Shown piece by piece: positions 26,534 to 35,253 of a DNA stretch of 64,000 nucleotides. Source of the stretch: CAJPPJ01 sp963536495 (GTDB lineage: Bacteria > Bacillota_I > Bacilli_A > RF39 > UBA660). The stretch lies in assembly GCA_963536495.1 (NCBI GenBank), contig CAUTAF010000006.1, positions 1 through 64,000 of the forward strand, read 5' to 3'. The first letter of the stretch is position 1. Every line of letters begins with the position of its first letter. The notes below the pieces were generated by a model. That model had not been told where the DNA came from and did not search any database. It saw only the letters and a list, made by a program, of their open reading frames with translations. The position numbers and the translations under genes are program-made.

Positions 26534-26949
26534 TATTTATCTCCTTCCCTTTTTACAAACTTAGTTTTTACAGGTAATTTGTGCCCTGCTAATCTGATAG
26601 CTTCACGTGCTACTTCTTCAGTTACACCTGAAACTTCAAACATAATTTTTCCTGATTTTACTACAGCTACCCAAGAGTCTACTGCCCCTTTACCAGAACC
26701 TTGTCTAGTACCGATAGCTTTTTTAGTAAGTGGCATATGTGGGAATATATTAATATATACTTTACCACCTCTACTCATGTAACGATTCATAGCAACACGA
26801 GCTGCCTCAATTTGATTAGATGTAATCCATGCTCCAGTTAAAGCTTGAATACCAAATTCACCTTTAGTTAATGTAGTATTTCCCTTTGCTTTTCCTTCAT
26901 GAGTTAATCTATGTACTTTTCTAAATTTAGTTCTTGATGGAATTAGCAT
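26533..26949 (-). CDS. rplP: 50S ribosomal protein L16
   Basis: MLIPSRTKFRKVHRLTHEGK, GAWITSNQIEAARVAMNRYM and GSGKGAVDSWVAVVKSGKIM are L16 signatures; 138 residues. The start overlaps the last 23 bases of rpsC. Confidence 0.97.
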   Translation of the reverse strand: MLIPSRTKFRKVHRLTHEGKAKGNTTLTKGEFGIQALTGAWITSNQIEAARVAMNRYMSRGGKVYINIFPHMPLTKKAIGTRQGSGKGAVDSWVAVVKSGKIMFEVSGVTEEVAREAIRLAGHKLPVKTKFVKREGDK

Positions 26950-27649
26950 TTGATACTACCTCCTTGTTATTTTTGTTATTTTCTTTTTTGAAAAACTTTT
27001 TGTTTTCTTGTTTTTCATTTTTTCCTAAAGTTTCACCTCTATAAATCCAAACTTTAATACCGATTTTTCCATATGTTGTATCAGCTTCTGCTGTAGCATA
27101 ATCAATATCTGCTCTTAGTGTATGAAGTGATACATTTCCTTCAGAATAACCTTCATTTCTGGCCATTTCAACACCACCAAGTCTACCTGATGCTAAAGTT
27201 TTAATTCCTTTTGCTCCAGCTTTTCTTGCGTTTCTAATAGCTCTCTTTTGAGCTGTTCTAAAAGATACTCTATTTTCGATTTGTTTAGCTATATCTTGTG
27301 CAACTATAGATGCATTCAATTCTGGTTGTTTAATTTCTACTATAGATATTTTAACTTTTCCTTCAATAATTTTTTCAACTTCTGAAGTAAGTTTTTTCAT
27401 TTCTGAACCTGCTTGACCTATTATTACACCTGGTTTTGATGTATATATAGTAACTTCAGTATATTTTTCAGTTCTTTCAATAGTAACATTTCCAACACTT
27501 GCATCTTTTAATCTAGTTTTTAAAAATTTACGTAGTTTAAGATCTGCATTAAGAAGTCTTGGTACATCTTTTGAATCAGCATACCAGTTAGATTGCCAAT
27601 CTTTATTTATTCCTAATCTTAAACCAATTGGATTAACTTTTTGTCCCAT
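26927..27649 (-). CDS. rpsC: 30S ribosomal protein S3
   Basis: MGQKVNPIGLRLGINKDWQS, a KH domain with GVIIGQAGSEMKKL, and the C-terminal ADTTYGKIGIKVWIYRGE are present. Length 240 includes a Lys/Asn-rich tail of about 27 residues after the conserved RGE, longer than the Bacillus tail. The tail codons host the start of rplP. Confidence 0.97.
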   Translation of the reverse strand: MGQKVNPIGLRLGINKDWQSNWYADSKDVPRLLNADLKLRKFLKTRLKDASVGNVTIERTEKYTEVTIYTSKPGVIIGQAGSEMKKLTSEVEKIIEGKVKISIVEIKQPELNASIVAQDIAKQIENRVSFRTAQKRAIRNARKAGAKGIKTLASGRLGGVEMARNEGYSEGNVSLHTLRADIDYATAEADTTYGKIGIKVWIYRGETLGKNEKQENKKFFKKENNKNNKEVVSNANSIKN

Positions 27650-27658
27650 ATTTCCTCC

Positions 27659-28000
27659 TTATTTTTCTCTTACAACTACTAAAATATGACTAAATTGGTG
27701 ATCCTTGTGTCCTATACGTCCTCTTGAATCAAACTTATGTCTTTTTAAAGTAGCTCCCATATCTATTCTTGCTTCTTTTACATATAAGTTATTTGCTTCT
27801 ATATTTAAATTTTCTTTTGCATTAGCAATTGCAGAATTTAATGTTTTTAATATTAATCTAGCTGCTTTTTTATTTGTATTACTTAAAATAGTTTGTGCTT
27901 GCAATGCATCTTTTCCTCTAATTAAATCTATAACTAATCTAGCTCTAAAAGGTGAAATTCTAAGATTTCTAGTTAATGCTCTAGTTTCTTTTTTATCCAT
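27659..28000 (-). CDS. rplV: 50S ribosomal protein L22
   Basis: LRISPFRARLVIDLIRGKDA, the internal NAIANAKENLNIEANNLYV and the hairpin region ARIDMGATLKRHKFDSRGR (normal length, no tunnel insertion) identify L22; 113 residues. Its ATG overlaps the rpsS stop by one base. Confidence 0.97.
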   Translation of the reverse strand: MDKKETRALTRNLRISPFRARLVIDLIRGKDALQAQTILSNTNKKAARLILKTLNSAIANAKENLNIEANNLYVKEARIDMGATLKRHKFDSRGRIGHKDHQFSHILVVVREK

Positions 28001-28278
28001 TATCTCTTACCTTCTTTCTTAGAACCAGCATGTCCACCAAATTTTCTAGTAGGTGAAAATTCTCCCAATTTATGTCCAACCATATTTTCTGTAACATATA
28101 CTGGTACAAATTCTTTACCATTATATACAGCAAATGTATGTCCTATAAAATCTGGAAATATAGTAGATCTTCTTGACCAAGTCTTAATAACTTCTTTTTT
28201 ACCTTCTTGATTCATTTTTTGCACTTTTGCAAATAATCTTTCAAAAACATAAGGTCCTTTTTTTACACTTCTTGCCAT
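28000..28278 (-). CDS. rpsS: 30S ribosomal protein S19
   Basis: MARSVKKGPYVFERLFAKVQ, TWSRRSTIFPDFIGHTFAVY and GEFSPTRKFGGHAGSK are the S19 signature. Length 92. AGGAGG lies before the ATG. Confidence 0.98.
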   Translation of the reverse strand: MARSVKKGPYVFERLFAKVQKMNQEGKKEVIKTWSRRSTIFPDFIGHTFAVYNGKEFVPVYVTENMVGHKLGEFSPTRKFGGHAGSKKEGKR

Positions 28279-28286
28279 GTTTCCTC

Positions 28287-29117
28287 CTACTTGCTTCTTC
28301 TTCTAACAATTAACTTATCAGAAGCTTTTTTCTTTCTTGTCTTAAATCCAAGCGCTGGTTTTCCCCAAGGTGTCATTGGACCACTACGTCCGATTGGAGC
28401 TCTACCTTCTCCTCCACCATGTGGGTGATCATTAGGGTTCATTACAGAACCTCTAACTGTAGGTCTAATTCCCATATGTCTTGTTCTCCCTGCTTTTCCT
28501 AAAGAAACAAGTTCATAATCTGAATTTCCTACTTCTCCAATAGTTGCATAACAAGTTTTTAATATTAATCTTTGTTCTCCACTTGTTAATCTAACCATTA
28601 CATATTTATCTTCTCTACCAATTATTTGCACTTTACTTCCTGCACTTCTTGCTAGTTCTCCACCTTTTCCAGGTCTTAATTCTACGTTGTGAACAACTGT
28701 ACCAACTGGAATATTTCCAAGTGGTAAAGCGTTACCAACTTTAATATCAGCTGTTTCTCCAGCTATTATATCTTGTCCTACCATTAATCCTTCAGGAGCT
28801 AAGATATATCTCTTTTCACCATCTCTATAATTAATTAAAGCGATGTTTGCAGTTCTATTTGGATCATATTCTATAGAAGCTACTCTTCCGAAAATATCTA
28901 ATTTATTTCTTTTGAAATCTATTTTACGATATTTTCTTTTTGCTCCTCCACCAATATGTCTTACAGTTATTTTACCGCTATGGTTTCTTCCACCTGTTTT
29001 ACTTACTGATTCAAGTAAACTTTTTTCAGGTTTTGCTTTTTTTGTTAATACTTCATTTTTTAAAGTACTTTTACCACGTTCTGCGTTATTTGTTGGTTTA
29101 TATAATTTTATTGCCAT
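28287..29117 (-). CDS. rplB: 50S ribosomal protein L2
   Basis: The central GRNHSGKITVRHIGGGAKRK and the near-C-terminal VMNPNDHPHGGGEGRAPIGR, with the His implicated in peptidyl transfer, are intact. 276 residues. Confidence 0.98.
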   Translation of the reverse strand: MAIKLYKPTNNAERGKSTLKNEVLTKKAKPEKSLLESVSKTGGRNHSGKITVRHIGGGAKRKYRKIDFKRNKLDIFGRVASIEYDPNRTANIALINYRDGEKRYILAPEGLMVGQDIIAGETADIKVGNALPLGNIPVGTVVHNVELRPGKGGELARSAGSKVQIIGREDKYVMVRLTSGEQRLILKTCYATIGEVGNSDYELVSLGKAGRTRHMGIRPTVRGSVMNPNDHPHGGGEGRAPIGRSGPMTPWGKPALGFKTRKKKASDKLIVRRRSK

Positions 29118-29127
29118 CTAAAACCTC

Positions 29128-29412
29128 CTACTTAGTTTCAAGAGTTTGTCCAGGTTCTAAAGTTATAATTGCTTTTTTATATTTTTTTGTGAATCCTGAA
29201 TAACGTCCTACCCTTTTCTTTTTAGGTTTTACATTTATAGTTTGTACTTCTAAAACTTTAACTCCAAATATTTTTTGAACTGCTTCTTTTATTTCAGTTT
29301 TATTACTTTTTGTATCAACTTTAAATGTATATTTATTATAATTACTTTGATCATTACTAGATTTTTCAGTAATTATTGGTGCTTTAATTATTTCTAAATA
29401 TTTAGTATGCAT
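29128..29412 (-). CDS. rplW: 50S ribosomal protein L23
   Basis: EIIKAPIITEKSS, YTFKVDTKSNKTEIKEAV and VKVLEVQTINVKPKKKRVGR identify L23, the docking protein for trigger factor and SRP at the exit tunnel. Length 94. The start overlaps rplD by 11 bases. Confidence 0.96.
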   Translation of the reverse strand: MHTKYLEIIKAPIITEKSSNDQSNYNKYTFKVDTKSNKTEIKEAVQKIFGVKVLEVQTINVKPKKKRVGRYSGFTKKYKKAIITLEPGQTLETK

Positions 29413-30034
29413 AATTTAACACCTCCTCTACTTCTTTTAATGCTTCTTTTGTAATTAATATCTTAGAGTTGTTTATTACATCTAAAACATTTAATTCATT
29501 AACTTCTAAAAGTATTACATTAGTAATATTTCTACTTGCTAATATTATATTTTCATCAAGTTCTGGAACAACTATTAATACTTTTTCATTTTGTAATTTT
29601 AAATTATTTAAAATATTTAAAACTTCTTTTGTTTTTGGTGTTGCTAATTTAATATCTTCAACTACTACAAAATCTTCTAGTTTAGATAAAATAGCACTCT
29701 TTAATGCTGTTTTAGCAACTTTCTTATTCATTTTTTTGCTAAAATCTTGTGGAACTGGTCCTAAAGCAATTCCCCCATGTCTAAATATGTTAGATCTGAT
29801 AGATCCTGCTCTAGCTCTACCTGTACCTTTTTGTCTCCATGGTTTTACGCCACCACCACTAACTTCTGATCTTGTTTTAACTTTTTTAGTACCTTGTCTT
29901 TGACAAGCTAATGTTAAAATAACTGCATCGTTAATAGCTTTTTCATTTATTTCATTTTCGAATACTTCTGGATTTAGTTTTAAAGCTTCGATTTTTTCAC
30001 CTTTAACGTTAAATACATCAACTGACTTTTTCAT
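29402..30034 (-). CDS. rplD: 50S ribosomal protein L4
   Basis: The conserved central loop is VSGGGVKPWRQKGTGRARAG, followed by IRSNIFRHGGIALGP, and the C-terminal domain is normal; 210 residues. L4 regulates the S10 operon in enterobacteria through the leader; a structured leader precedes rpsJ here, but L4 control in this organism is inference. Confidence 0.97.
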   Translation of the reverse strand: MKKSVDVFNVKGEKIEALKLNPEVFENEINEKAINDAVILTLACQRQGTKKVKTRSEVSGGGVKPWRQKGTGRARAGSIRSNIFRHGGIALGPVPQDFSKKMNKKVAKTALKSAILSKLEDFVVVEDIKLATPKTKEVLNILNNLKLQNEKVLIVVPELDENIILASRNITNVILLEVNELNVLDVINNSKILITKEALKEVEEVLNYAY

Positions 30035-30043
30035 TAAATCCTC

Positions 30044-30763
30044 CTATTCTTGACTTTCTGTAGAAGCTTCTTCTACTATTTCTTCATTTTTTACTTTTTT
30101 TGTATAATCTACAAGTCCAGCCATTTCTAATTTTTTACCTTGATTTTTAATAGCTGTCTTTAAGATAACTAAACCTTTTTTAGGTCCTGGAACATTACCT
30201 TTTACTAATATTACATTTTCATTTTCAAGTACATCTACTATAACTGAATTTTGTACAGTAGTAAGTTCTGCTCCCATATGTCCTGGAAGTTCAGTTCCTT
30301 TAAATACACGCATTGGTCTTAAAGTACCTAAAGATCCTACACCTCTATGATATTGTGAACCATGAGACATTGGTCCTCTTGAGAAGTTATGTCTTTTTAT
30401 AGATCCTTGGAACCCTTTACCTTTACTGATTCCTGTAATGTCTATTACTTCACCAACTTCAAATATACTTGCTGTTAAAGTATCTCCTAATTTGTAATCT
30501 TCTACATTAACTCCTCTAATTTCTCTTAAGAAGCGCTTAGGTTCTGTATTTGCTTTTTTAGTATGTCCAATTTTTGGTTTGTTAGAACTTTTTTCTTTAA
30601 CTGTTTCAAAACCTAATTGGATTGCTTCATACCCATCATTTTCTTTTGTTTTTATTTGAGTAACTACATTTGGTTCTACTGAAATTACTGTAACTGGAAT
30701 CAATTTACCTTCTTCAGTAAAAACTTGAGTCATTCCAACTTTTTTTCCTAAGATTCCTTTCAT
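30044..30763 (-). CDS. rplC: 50S ribosomal protein L3
   Basis: GILGKKVGMTQVFTEEGKLI at the start and the loop SRGPMSHGSQYHRGVGSLG followed by GHMGAELTT near the peptidyl transferase centre mark L3. Length 239 includes an acidic C-terminal tail (EEIVEEASTESQE). Confidence 0.97.
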   Translation of the reverse strand: MKGILGKKVGMTQVFTEEGKLIPVTVISVEPNVVTQIKTKENDGYEAIQLGFETVKEKSSNKPKIGHTKKANTEPKRFLREIRGVNVEDYKLGDTLTASIFEVGEVIDITGISKGKGFQGSIKRHNFSRGPMSHGSQYHRGVGSLGTLRPMRVFKGTELPGHMGAELTTVQNSVIVDVLENENVILVKGNVPGPKKGLVILKTAIKNQGKKLEMAGLVDYTKKVKNEEIVEEASTESQE

Positions 30764-30775
30764 TTTTTCCTCCTA

Positions 30776-31078
30776 TTATTGTTTTATTAATATACCAACT
30801 CCACTTGGTAAATCTAAATGCATTAATGCATCCATTGTATCTTTACCAGGGTTTTTAATATCAATTATTCTTTTGTGTGTTCTTCTTTCGAATTGTTCAC
30901 GTGAATCTTTATATTTGTGTGTAGCTTTGATAACTGTAAACTTTTCTATTTCTGTTGGAAGTGGTACTGGTCCACTAATTTCTCCGCCAGATCTTTTAAC
31001 AGTTTCAACTATCTTTTCTGCTGCTTTATCAAGAATTCTGTGATCATAAGCCTTTAGCTTTATACGAACTGTTGACAT
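30776..31078 (-). CDS. rpsJ: 30S ribosomal protein S10
   Basis: The start at MSTVRIKLKAYDHRILD is chosen: AAAGGAGGA stands six bases before its ATG and the protein is then 100 residues, the family length. An in-frame start 36 bases upstream would lie inside the structured leader. GPVPLPTEIEKFTVIKATHK and THKRIIDIKNPGKDTMDAL are S10 hallmarks. First gene of the operon that ends at rplQ. Confidence 0.97.
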   Translation of the reverse strand: MSTVRIKLKAYDHRILDKAAEKIVETVKRSGGEISGPVPLPTEIEKFTVIKATHKYKDSREQFERRTHKRIIDIKNPGKDTMDALMHLDLPSGVGILIKQ

Positions 31079-31203
31079 AAAAATCCTCCTTTCGCTTATA
31101 TCTAGTATAAACATACTCCGTAAAAGTTACCTGAAACCCTTATAAATATTAAACAACTTTACCAGGTGCTTCAGCAATCTCTCACATCATCGCTGCACAT
31201 ACG
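31079..31203 (-). ncRNA. Structured 5' leader of the S10 ribosomal operon
   Basis: About 125 nt between the promoter and rpsJ are far more G+C-rich than the surroundings. By eye the RNA folds into at least two elements. One is a hairpin in which GTGCAGC pairs with GCT...GCAC, enclosing GATGATGTGAGAGATT. The other is a long stem in which CC..GTAAAGTT pairs with AACTTTTACGG, with the GGGTTTCAGG segment inside its loop; CCTG can alternatively pair with CAGG. This looks like the leader in front of rpsJ in other Bacillota, a candidate for ribosomal-protein feedback; the regulator is not shown. There is no T-box or terminator-like run. Confidence 0.6.
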
Positions 31204-31209
31204 CCTTAA

Positions 31210-31237
31210 ATTATACCAAAAATCAAAGTAAAATCAA
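31210..31237 (-). promoter_or_regulatory. Promoter of the S10-spc-alpha operon
   Basis: A TTGATT -35 (31232-31237), 16 bases, and TATAAT (31210-31215) preceded by TGG form a near-ideal sigma-A promoter with extended -10. No other promoter of this quality is visible down to rplQ, so some 14 kb may depend on it. Confidence 0.75.
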
Positions 31238-31249
31238 TACTTTTTTAAC

Positions 31250-31276
31250 AAAAAAACAAGATTATTTTAATCTTGT
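31250..31276 (-). terminator. Terminator after the 31262 gene
   Basis: A 9-bp stem ACAAGATTA / TAATCTTGT (31256-31264 with 31268-31276) with loop TTT is followed by seven T on the minus strand. It overlaps the stop codon and lies only 13 bases from the -35 of the ribosomal operon. Confidence 0.8.
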
Positions 31277-31738
31277 CTGTATATCATTATCATAAATAAC
31301 TTCTTCTACTTTTCCTTCTTTAATTTTTAAAAGCATATTACCTTTTATTTTTAAATTATCTTTTTCTAAAATAACTTCTTCTTTAGTATTAACTAAATAA
31401 CGTTTATTTAATTCATCTTTTATGTTAACTTCATATATTTTATTATTTTTATTTCTAAAATTATTTATAATTGTTGATAATTGATTATCTGCATAATCAT
31501 AAAAAATAACGTAATATTCTCCGGCTTTATCAAAAACTGAAGTTGTTAATATTTTATTTTCATTATAATTATTTTCTATTTTTGTTTCTTTATTTTTGTT
31601 TGATGTTAATTCTAAACCTATATATACAGGTATTAAAATAACAAATATAACTAATAAAATATAAAATAATTTTTTTGTCTCTTGAAAATTATCGTTATCA
31701 ATAGCATTTAAATATTTTTCACTTTTAGATTTTTTCAT
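31262..31738 (-). CDS. Single-pass membrane protein, possibly thioredoxin-like without active Cys
   Basis: From the chosen ATG (MKKSKSEK, preceded by GAGGT) the protein has 158 residues: a cytoplasmic Lys-rich tail, a membrane helix (about 24-44), a linker, and an extracytoplasmic domain. That domain's strand-helix pattern (EYYVIFYDYADNQLSTIINNF, then KIYEVNIKDELN and MLLKIKEGKVEEVIYD) recalls thioredoxin folds. The CxxC position reads YADN and there is no Cys, so redox activity is unlikely. The fold call is inference. A TTG-started longer version is rejected because it lacks a ribosome-binding site. It overlaps no gene after this correction and follows the Bax-inhibitor-like gene. Confidence 0.6.
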   Translation of the reverse strand: MKKSKSEKYLNAIDNDNFQETKKLFYILLVIFVILIPVYIGLELTSNKNKETKIENNYNENKILTTSVFDKAGEYYVIFYDYADNQLSTIINNFRNKNNKIYEVNIKDELNKRYLVNTKEEVILEKDNLKIKGNMLLKIKEGKVEEVIYDNDIQTRLK

Positions 31739-31757
31739 TTTATACCTCAAATAATAA

Positions 31758-32390
31758 TTATTTTCTTTTTCCAAATAATTGTAACAATTTAATAAATAAA
31801 TTAATTAAATCTAAATATAATTGAAATGCTAATTGAATTGGTAAATTTTTATCTTCTTCAAATTGTTCTTGTTTTATTCTATTTACATCATATAACATAT
31901 ATCCAACAAAGATAGCTGTTATTATTGAATTTATTATAACTTCAAATATTTCTGATTGAAAAATAAATAAATTTAATAAACCTACAACAATTGCTCCAAG
32001 TAAAGAAAATAATAGTATTTTTCCCCAACTAGAAAAATCATAATCTGAATTCCAAGATATGAATGCACATATTAAAAATATTATAGATGTAGCTATTAAA
32101 CAACTAATAACTGAACCTAACGTAAATGTAAGTAATATTGCTCCCATACTAATTCCAGTTATTAAACAATATATTACATATAATATTATAGTTAATAAAA
32201 CTGGTATTTTTTTAATAATCCCCGATAACAAAACGGCTATGATTATTGGTATAAAAAATATAACATATATCAACATTGGTACTGTTCTAAAAATATCTAT
32301 AACTACTTCGATATTGCTAACTACTAAAAATGATGATGAAAATGTTAATAAAAAACCAATAAATAACCATATAAAAACTTTCTTAAACAT
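31758..32390 (-). CDS. Bax inhibitor-1 / YccA family membrane protein
   Basis: The 210-residue protein is almost wholly hydrophobic with about seven membrane helices. It ends with the family signature AFQLYLDLINLFIKLLQLFG followed by KRK, and has MLYDVNRIKQEQ before it, the site of the conserved Asp residues of the BI-1 proton/calcium-leak fold. Bacterial members behave as pH-sensitive calcium leak channels. It lies 24 bases after ychF. Confidence 0.85.
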   Translation of the reverse strand: MFKKVFIWLFIGFLLTFSSSFLVVSNIEVVIDIFRTVPMLIYVIFFIPIIIAVLLSGIIKKIPVLLTIILYVIYCLITGISMGAILLTFTLGSVISCLIATSIIFLICAFISWNSDYDFSSWGKILLFSLLGAIVVGLLNLFIFQSEIFEVIINSIITAIFVGYMLYDVNRIKQEQFEEDKNLPIQLAFQLYLDLINLFIKLLQLFGKRK

Positions 32391-32414
32391 AATTAATTCT
32401 CCCTTCTATAATTA

Positions 32415-33512
32415 TTATACATTAAATCTAAAGAAACATATATCTGCATCTTTCATCAAATAATCTTTTCCTTCAATTCTAATTTTTCCTTTTTCTTTCA
32501 AAGTATTTTCATCCGGATATTCAAGTAAATCTTTATAATTATAAACTTCTGCTTTTATAAAGCCTTTTTGTATATCACTATGTATTAAACCTGCACATTC
32601 TTTTGCTGTCATACCATTTTTATAAGTCCATGCTTTTACTTCATCTTTACCTACTGTAAAAAATGTAGATAAATTTAATATTTCATAAGTAGATATTATT
32701 AAATTATCTAGTGCAGAATTTTTCATATTAACTGCCGAAAGCATCTCTTCTTTTTCTTTATCGTCTAAATCTTTTAATTCTTCTTCTAATTTTACACAAA
32801 CTTCTATGACTTTAGAACCTTCTTCTTTAGCATATGTTTTTAATATTTCTACATATTCATTATTTTTATTTATATCTTCTTCTTTTATATTAGCTAAATA
32901 TATAATTGGTTTCATAGTTAAAAAATTATATGATTTTATTGAAAGTTTTTCTTCTTCGTTTAAATCAATTCTTCTTATAGAAATGTTGTTTTTTAAACCT
33001 TCTTCACATTTTAATAAAGTTTCATATTCAAGTAAATCTGACTTGTTTTTTTCTGTTTTAACTTTTTTAGCCATTTTTGATAATCTATTAGTAATTATAG
33101 CCATATCTGCTAAAGCTAATTCTAAATTAATAACTTCTACATCTGATACTGGATCAACTTTAGAATTTACATGAATTATATTTTCATCTTCAAAACATCT
33201 TACCACTTCACAGATAGCATCAACTTCTCTAATATGTGATAAAAACTTATTACCTAAACCTTCTCCATCAGAAGCCCCTTTTACTAAACCAGCTATATCT
33301 ATAAATTCATAACTAGTTGGAACTAAAGATTTAGGCTTAAAAATTTCATTTAATTTTTCTAATCTTTTATCGTTCACAAAAACTGTTCCAAGGTTTGGTT
33401 CTATAGTAGCAAAAGGATAGTTTGCTGATAATATATTTTGCTTGGTAATTGCATTAAATAAAGTGGATTTTCCTACATTTGGTAATCCTACGATTCCTGC
33501 TTTTAAACTCAT
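32415..33512 (-). CDS. ychF: Redox-regulated ATPase YchF (Obg-like)
   Basis: The N-terminal P-loop GLPNVGKSTLFNAIT, DIAGLVKGASDGEGLGNKFL and the altered G4 motif ANIKEED, which gives ATP rather than GTP preference, are present. The C-terminal TGS domain has KAWTYKNGMTAKECAGLIHS and ends in ADICFFRFNV. 365 residues, full length. It binds ribosomes and is often found beside the origin in Bacilli. Confidence 0.96.
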   Translation of the reverse strand: MSLKAGIVGLPNVGKSTLFNAITKQNILSANYPFATIEPNLGTVFVNDKRLEKLNEIFKPKSLVPTSYEFIDIAGLVKGASDGEGLGNKFLSHIREVDAICEVVRCFEDENIIHVNSKVDPVSDVEVINLELALADMAIITNRLSKMAKKVKTEKNKSDLLEYETLLKCEEGLKNNISIRRIDLNEEEKLSIKSYNFLTMKPIIYLANIKEEDINKNNEYVEILKTYAKEEGSKVIEVCVKLEEELKDLDDKEKEEMLSAVNMKNSALDNLIISTYEILNLSTFFTVGKDEVKAWTYKNGMTAKECAGLIHSDIQKGFIKAEVYNYKDLLEYPDENTLKEKGKIRIEGKDYLMKDADICFFRFNV

Positions 33513-33521
33513 ATTTTTCTC

Positions 33522-35060
33522 CTAAATAATCGGTTTCATATTAGGTCCTATAGGTAGTCCTAATATATATGTAAATATTGTTATTGCAATTAATGTTATA
33601 ACTACAATTATAAGTATAGGTTTTAATAAAGATATTGCTTTTTTAATACCTATTGGGGTTTCATTAGTATTATATATATTTAAAAACACCAAATAAATTA
33701 TAAATCCACCAAAAAATGGTGATATTGCTTTAAACATAGCATCACTCGTTGTAAAAAGAAATGTTGCATAACCAGCTGTCATACTAGATAAATTAAATTT
33801 TGGAATTAAAACAGCAGATAATATTTTCCATTTTTCAGTAAATGATGGTAAAAATATACCAGATAAAGATATTACAAATATCGACAAAACAATTAATGCT
33901 ATACTAGTAAATCCTTCTTTATCTAATAAATTACTTAAAAAACTTGTTATAAATAAACCAATATTACTTATTTCGTAAAGTTTTATAAAAATTATAAAGA
34001 AAAACATAGTTATTACTACTTTTCCCAAATGTTGAAATTCTAAAAATACATTATTTGTAAATTCATTTATGTTTTTATATATTTTTGCATTTAATATATA
34101 AACAATAGACATAACTATAGATATAAAAAGTACATAAAAAATCATACCGTCTATTACAACACTATTTGAAGAAAAAACTTTATCTATATATTTAGGCATA
34201 TTGTGATCTAATAATAAACCAGAATATGGTAATTTAGGTATTAAACAATATATAAACGATAGAAAAACTACTATTCCACTAATTATTGAAATAAAATAAG
34301 CTTTATTATCTATTGTAATTTCTTTTTTTATTTCTTCTAATTCTTCTTTTTCTTTATATTTTGGAATAATTTTTACAACTAAATTTTCTATAATATAAGT
34401 CATTATAAAACTTAATAATATAATAGTAACAATAGAAACAAACATTATAGATGTAAAAGGTAAATACGAACCTTCTTCTATAAAATTCATAGTTGCATAT
34501 GCTATTTCCGAAATATTATATTGATAAATTCCAAATATTAAATTTATACCATATGTAAAAGTAACCGATGCATATACAGTAATTATTCCTAGTATTGGAT
34601 TTTTCTTATTGCTTTTATATAAAAGTGCAGCAAAAGGTATTAAAAACACCATTGGAAAATCCCCAAAAACTTTTGTTATCATAGACAATAAAACTAAAAT
34701 ATAAGTTATTGTACTAGATTTCATATTACTACATTTTTTAAATACTACATCTAAAAATCCTGATGCTGATAAAAAAGCAAGCGAAATAAAAGATACTAAA
34801 ACATAATAAAAGTATTTATACGATAATAAATTTTTAATAGAATTTATAAAAACATCATTAAAAGTTTCCCTTGTTAGTAAATTATTAATATATACAGGTA
34901 CTATTTTTGTTTCTTTTGATATAGCATCCATTATTTTATAATTAGTATTAAATTTAAATGCATATAAAATAGATGTTATAAAAATTAAAACAATAGATAA
35001 TACCAAAAACAAATATATAGGATCTAGATAAAATTTTTTAAACTTAATTTTTTTTGCCAT
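33522..35060 (-). CDS. AbgT family transporter-like membrane protein
   Basis: The 512 residues contain about 11-13 membrane segments. FLSASGFLDVVFKK near 94-107 and the block SLSGIFLPSFTEKWKILSAV, followed by LIPKF and by TSDAMFKAISPFF, correspond to the paired helical-hairpin regions of AbgT transporters (p-aminobenzoyl-glutamate uptake or sulfonamide export). The C-terminus GLPIGPNMKPII also fits. Substrate is unknown. It begins eight or so bases before the DUF951 gene ends its message and lies behind it in the same transcript. Confidence 0.72.
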   Translation of the reverse strand: MAKKIKFKKFYLDPIYLFLVLSIVLIFITSILYAFKFNTNYKIMDAISKETKIVPVYINNLLTRETFNDVFINSIKNLLSYKYFYYVLVSFISLAFLSASGFLDVVFKKCSNMKSSTITYILVLLSMITKVFGDFPMVFLIPFAALLYKSNKKNPILGIITVYASVTFTYGINLIFGIYQYNISEIAYATMNFIEEGSYLPFTSIMFVSIVTIILLSFIMTYIIENLVVKIIPKYKEKEELEEIKKEITIDNKAYFISIISGIVVFLSFIYCLIPKLPYSGLLLDHNMPKYIDKVFSSNSVVIDGMIFYVLFISIVMSIVYILNAKIYKNINEFTNNVFLEFQHLGKVVITMFFFIIFIKLYEISNIGLFITSFLSNLLDKEGFTSIALIVLSIFVISLSGIFLPSFTEKWKILSAVLIPKFNLSSMTAGYATFLFTTSDAMFKAISPFFGGFIIYLVFLNIYNTNETPIGIKKAISLLKPILIIVVITLIAITIFTYILGLPIGPNMKPII

Positions 35061-35061
35061 T

Positions 35062-35253
35062 TTATTCTACTACTTTCTTTAATTTTTTATTAAATTCAAT
35101 TCTACTTATTAATATAACTCTATTGCAGTTAGTACATTTTAACTTTATATCTGCTCCAAGTCTTACTACTTCCCACAAATTAGCACCACAAGGATGTCCT
35201 TTTTTCATAATAACTTTTGAATTTAATTTTATATTTTTTTCTTTATCTTCCAT
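35062..35253 (-). CDS. DUF951 family zinc-ribbon-like small protein (YyzM-like)
   Basis: A 63-residue protein with KKGHPCGANLWEVVRLGADI and KLKCTNCNRVILISRIEF. This is the DUF951 pattern with three Cys and one His that could bind zinc. B. subtilis carries its homologue yyzM next to yyaF (ychF) and the par genes, the same context as here. Function unknown. Its start overlaps the mscS gene by 11 bases. Confidence 0.85.
   Translation of the reverse strand: MEDKEKNIKLNSKVIMKKGHPCGANLWEVVRLGADIKLKCTNCNRVILISRIEFNKKLKKVVE

Noticed and set aside
30893..30908. CACGTG-centred sequence in rpsJ as a third parS
   Set aside because: Only about 12 of 16 positions match the parS consensus and the flanks are explained by S10 codons.
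31079..31203. S10 leader as a T-box or metabolite riboswitch
   Set aside because: No AGGGTGGNACCGCG T-box motif and no terminator hairpin with T-run; context fits r-protein control.
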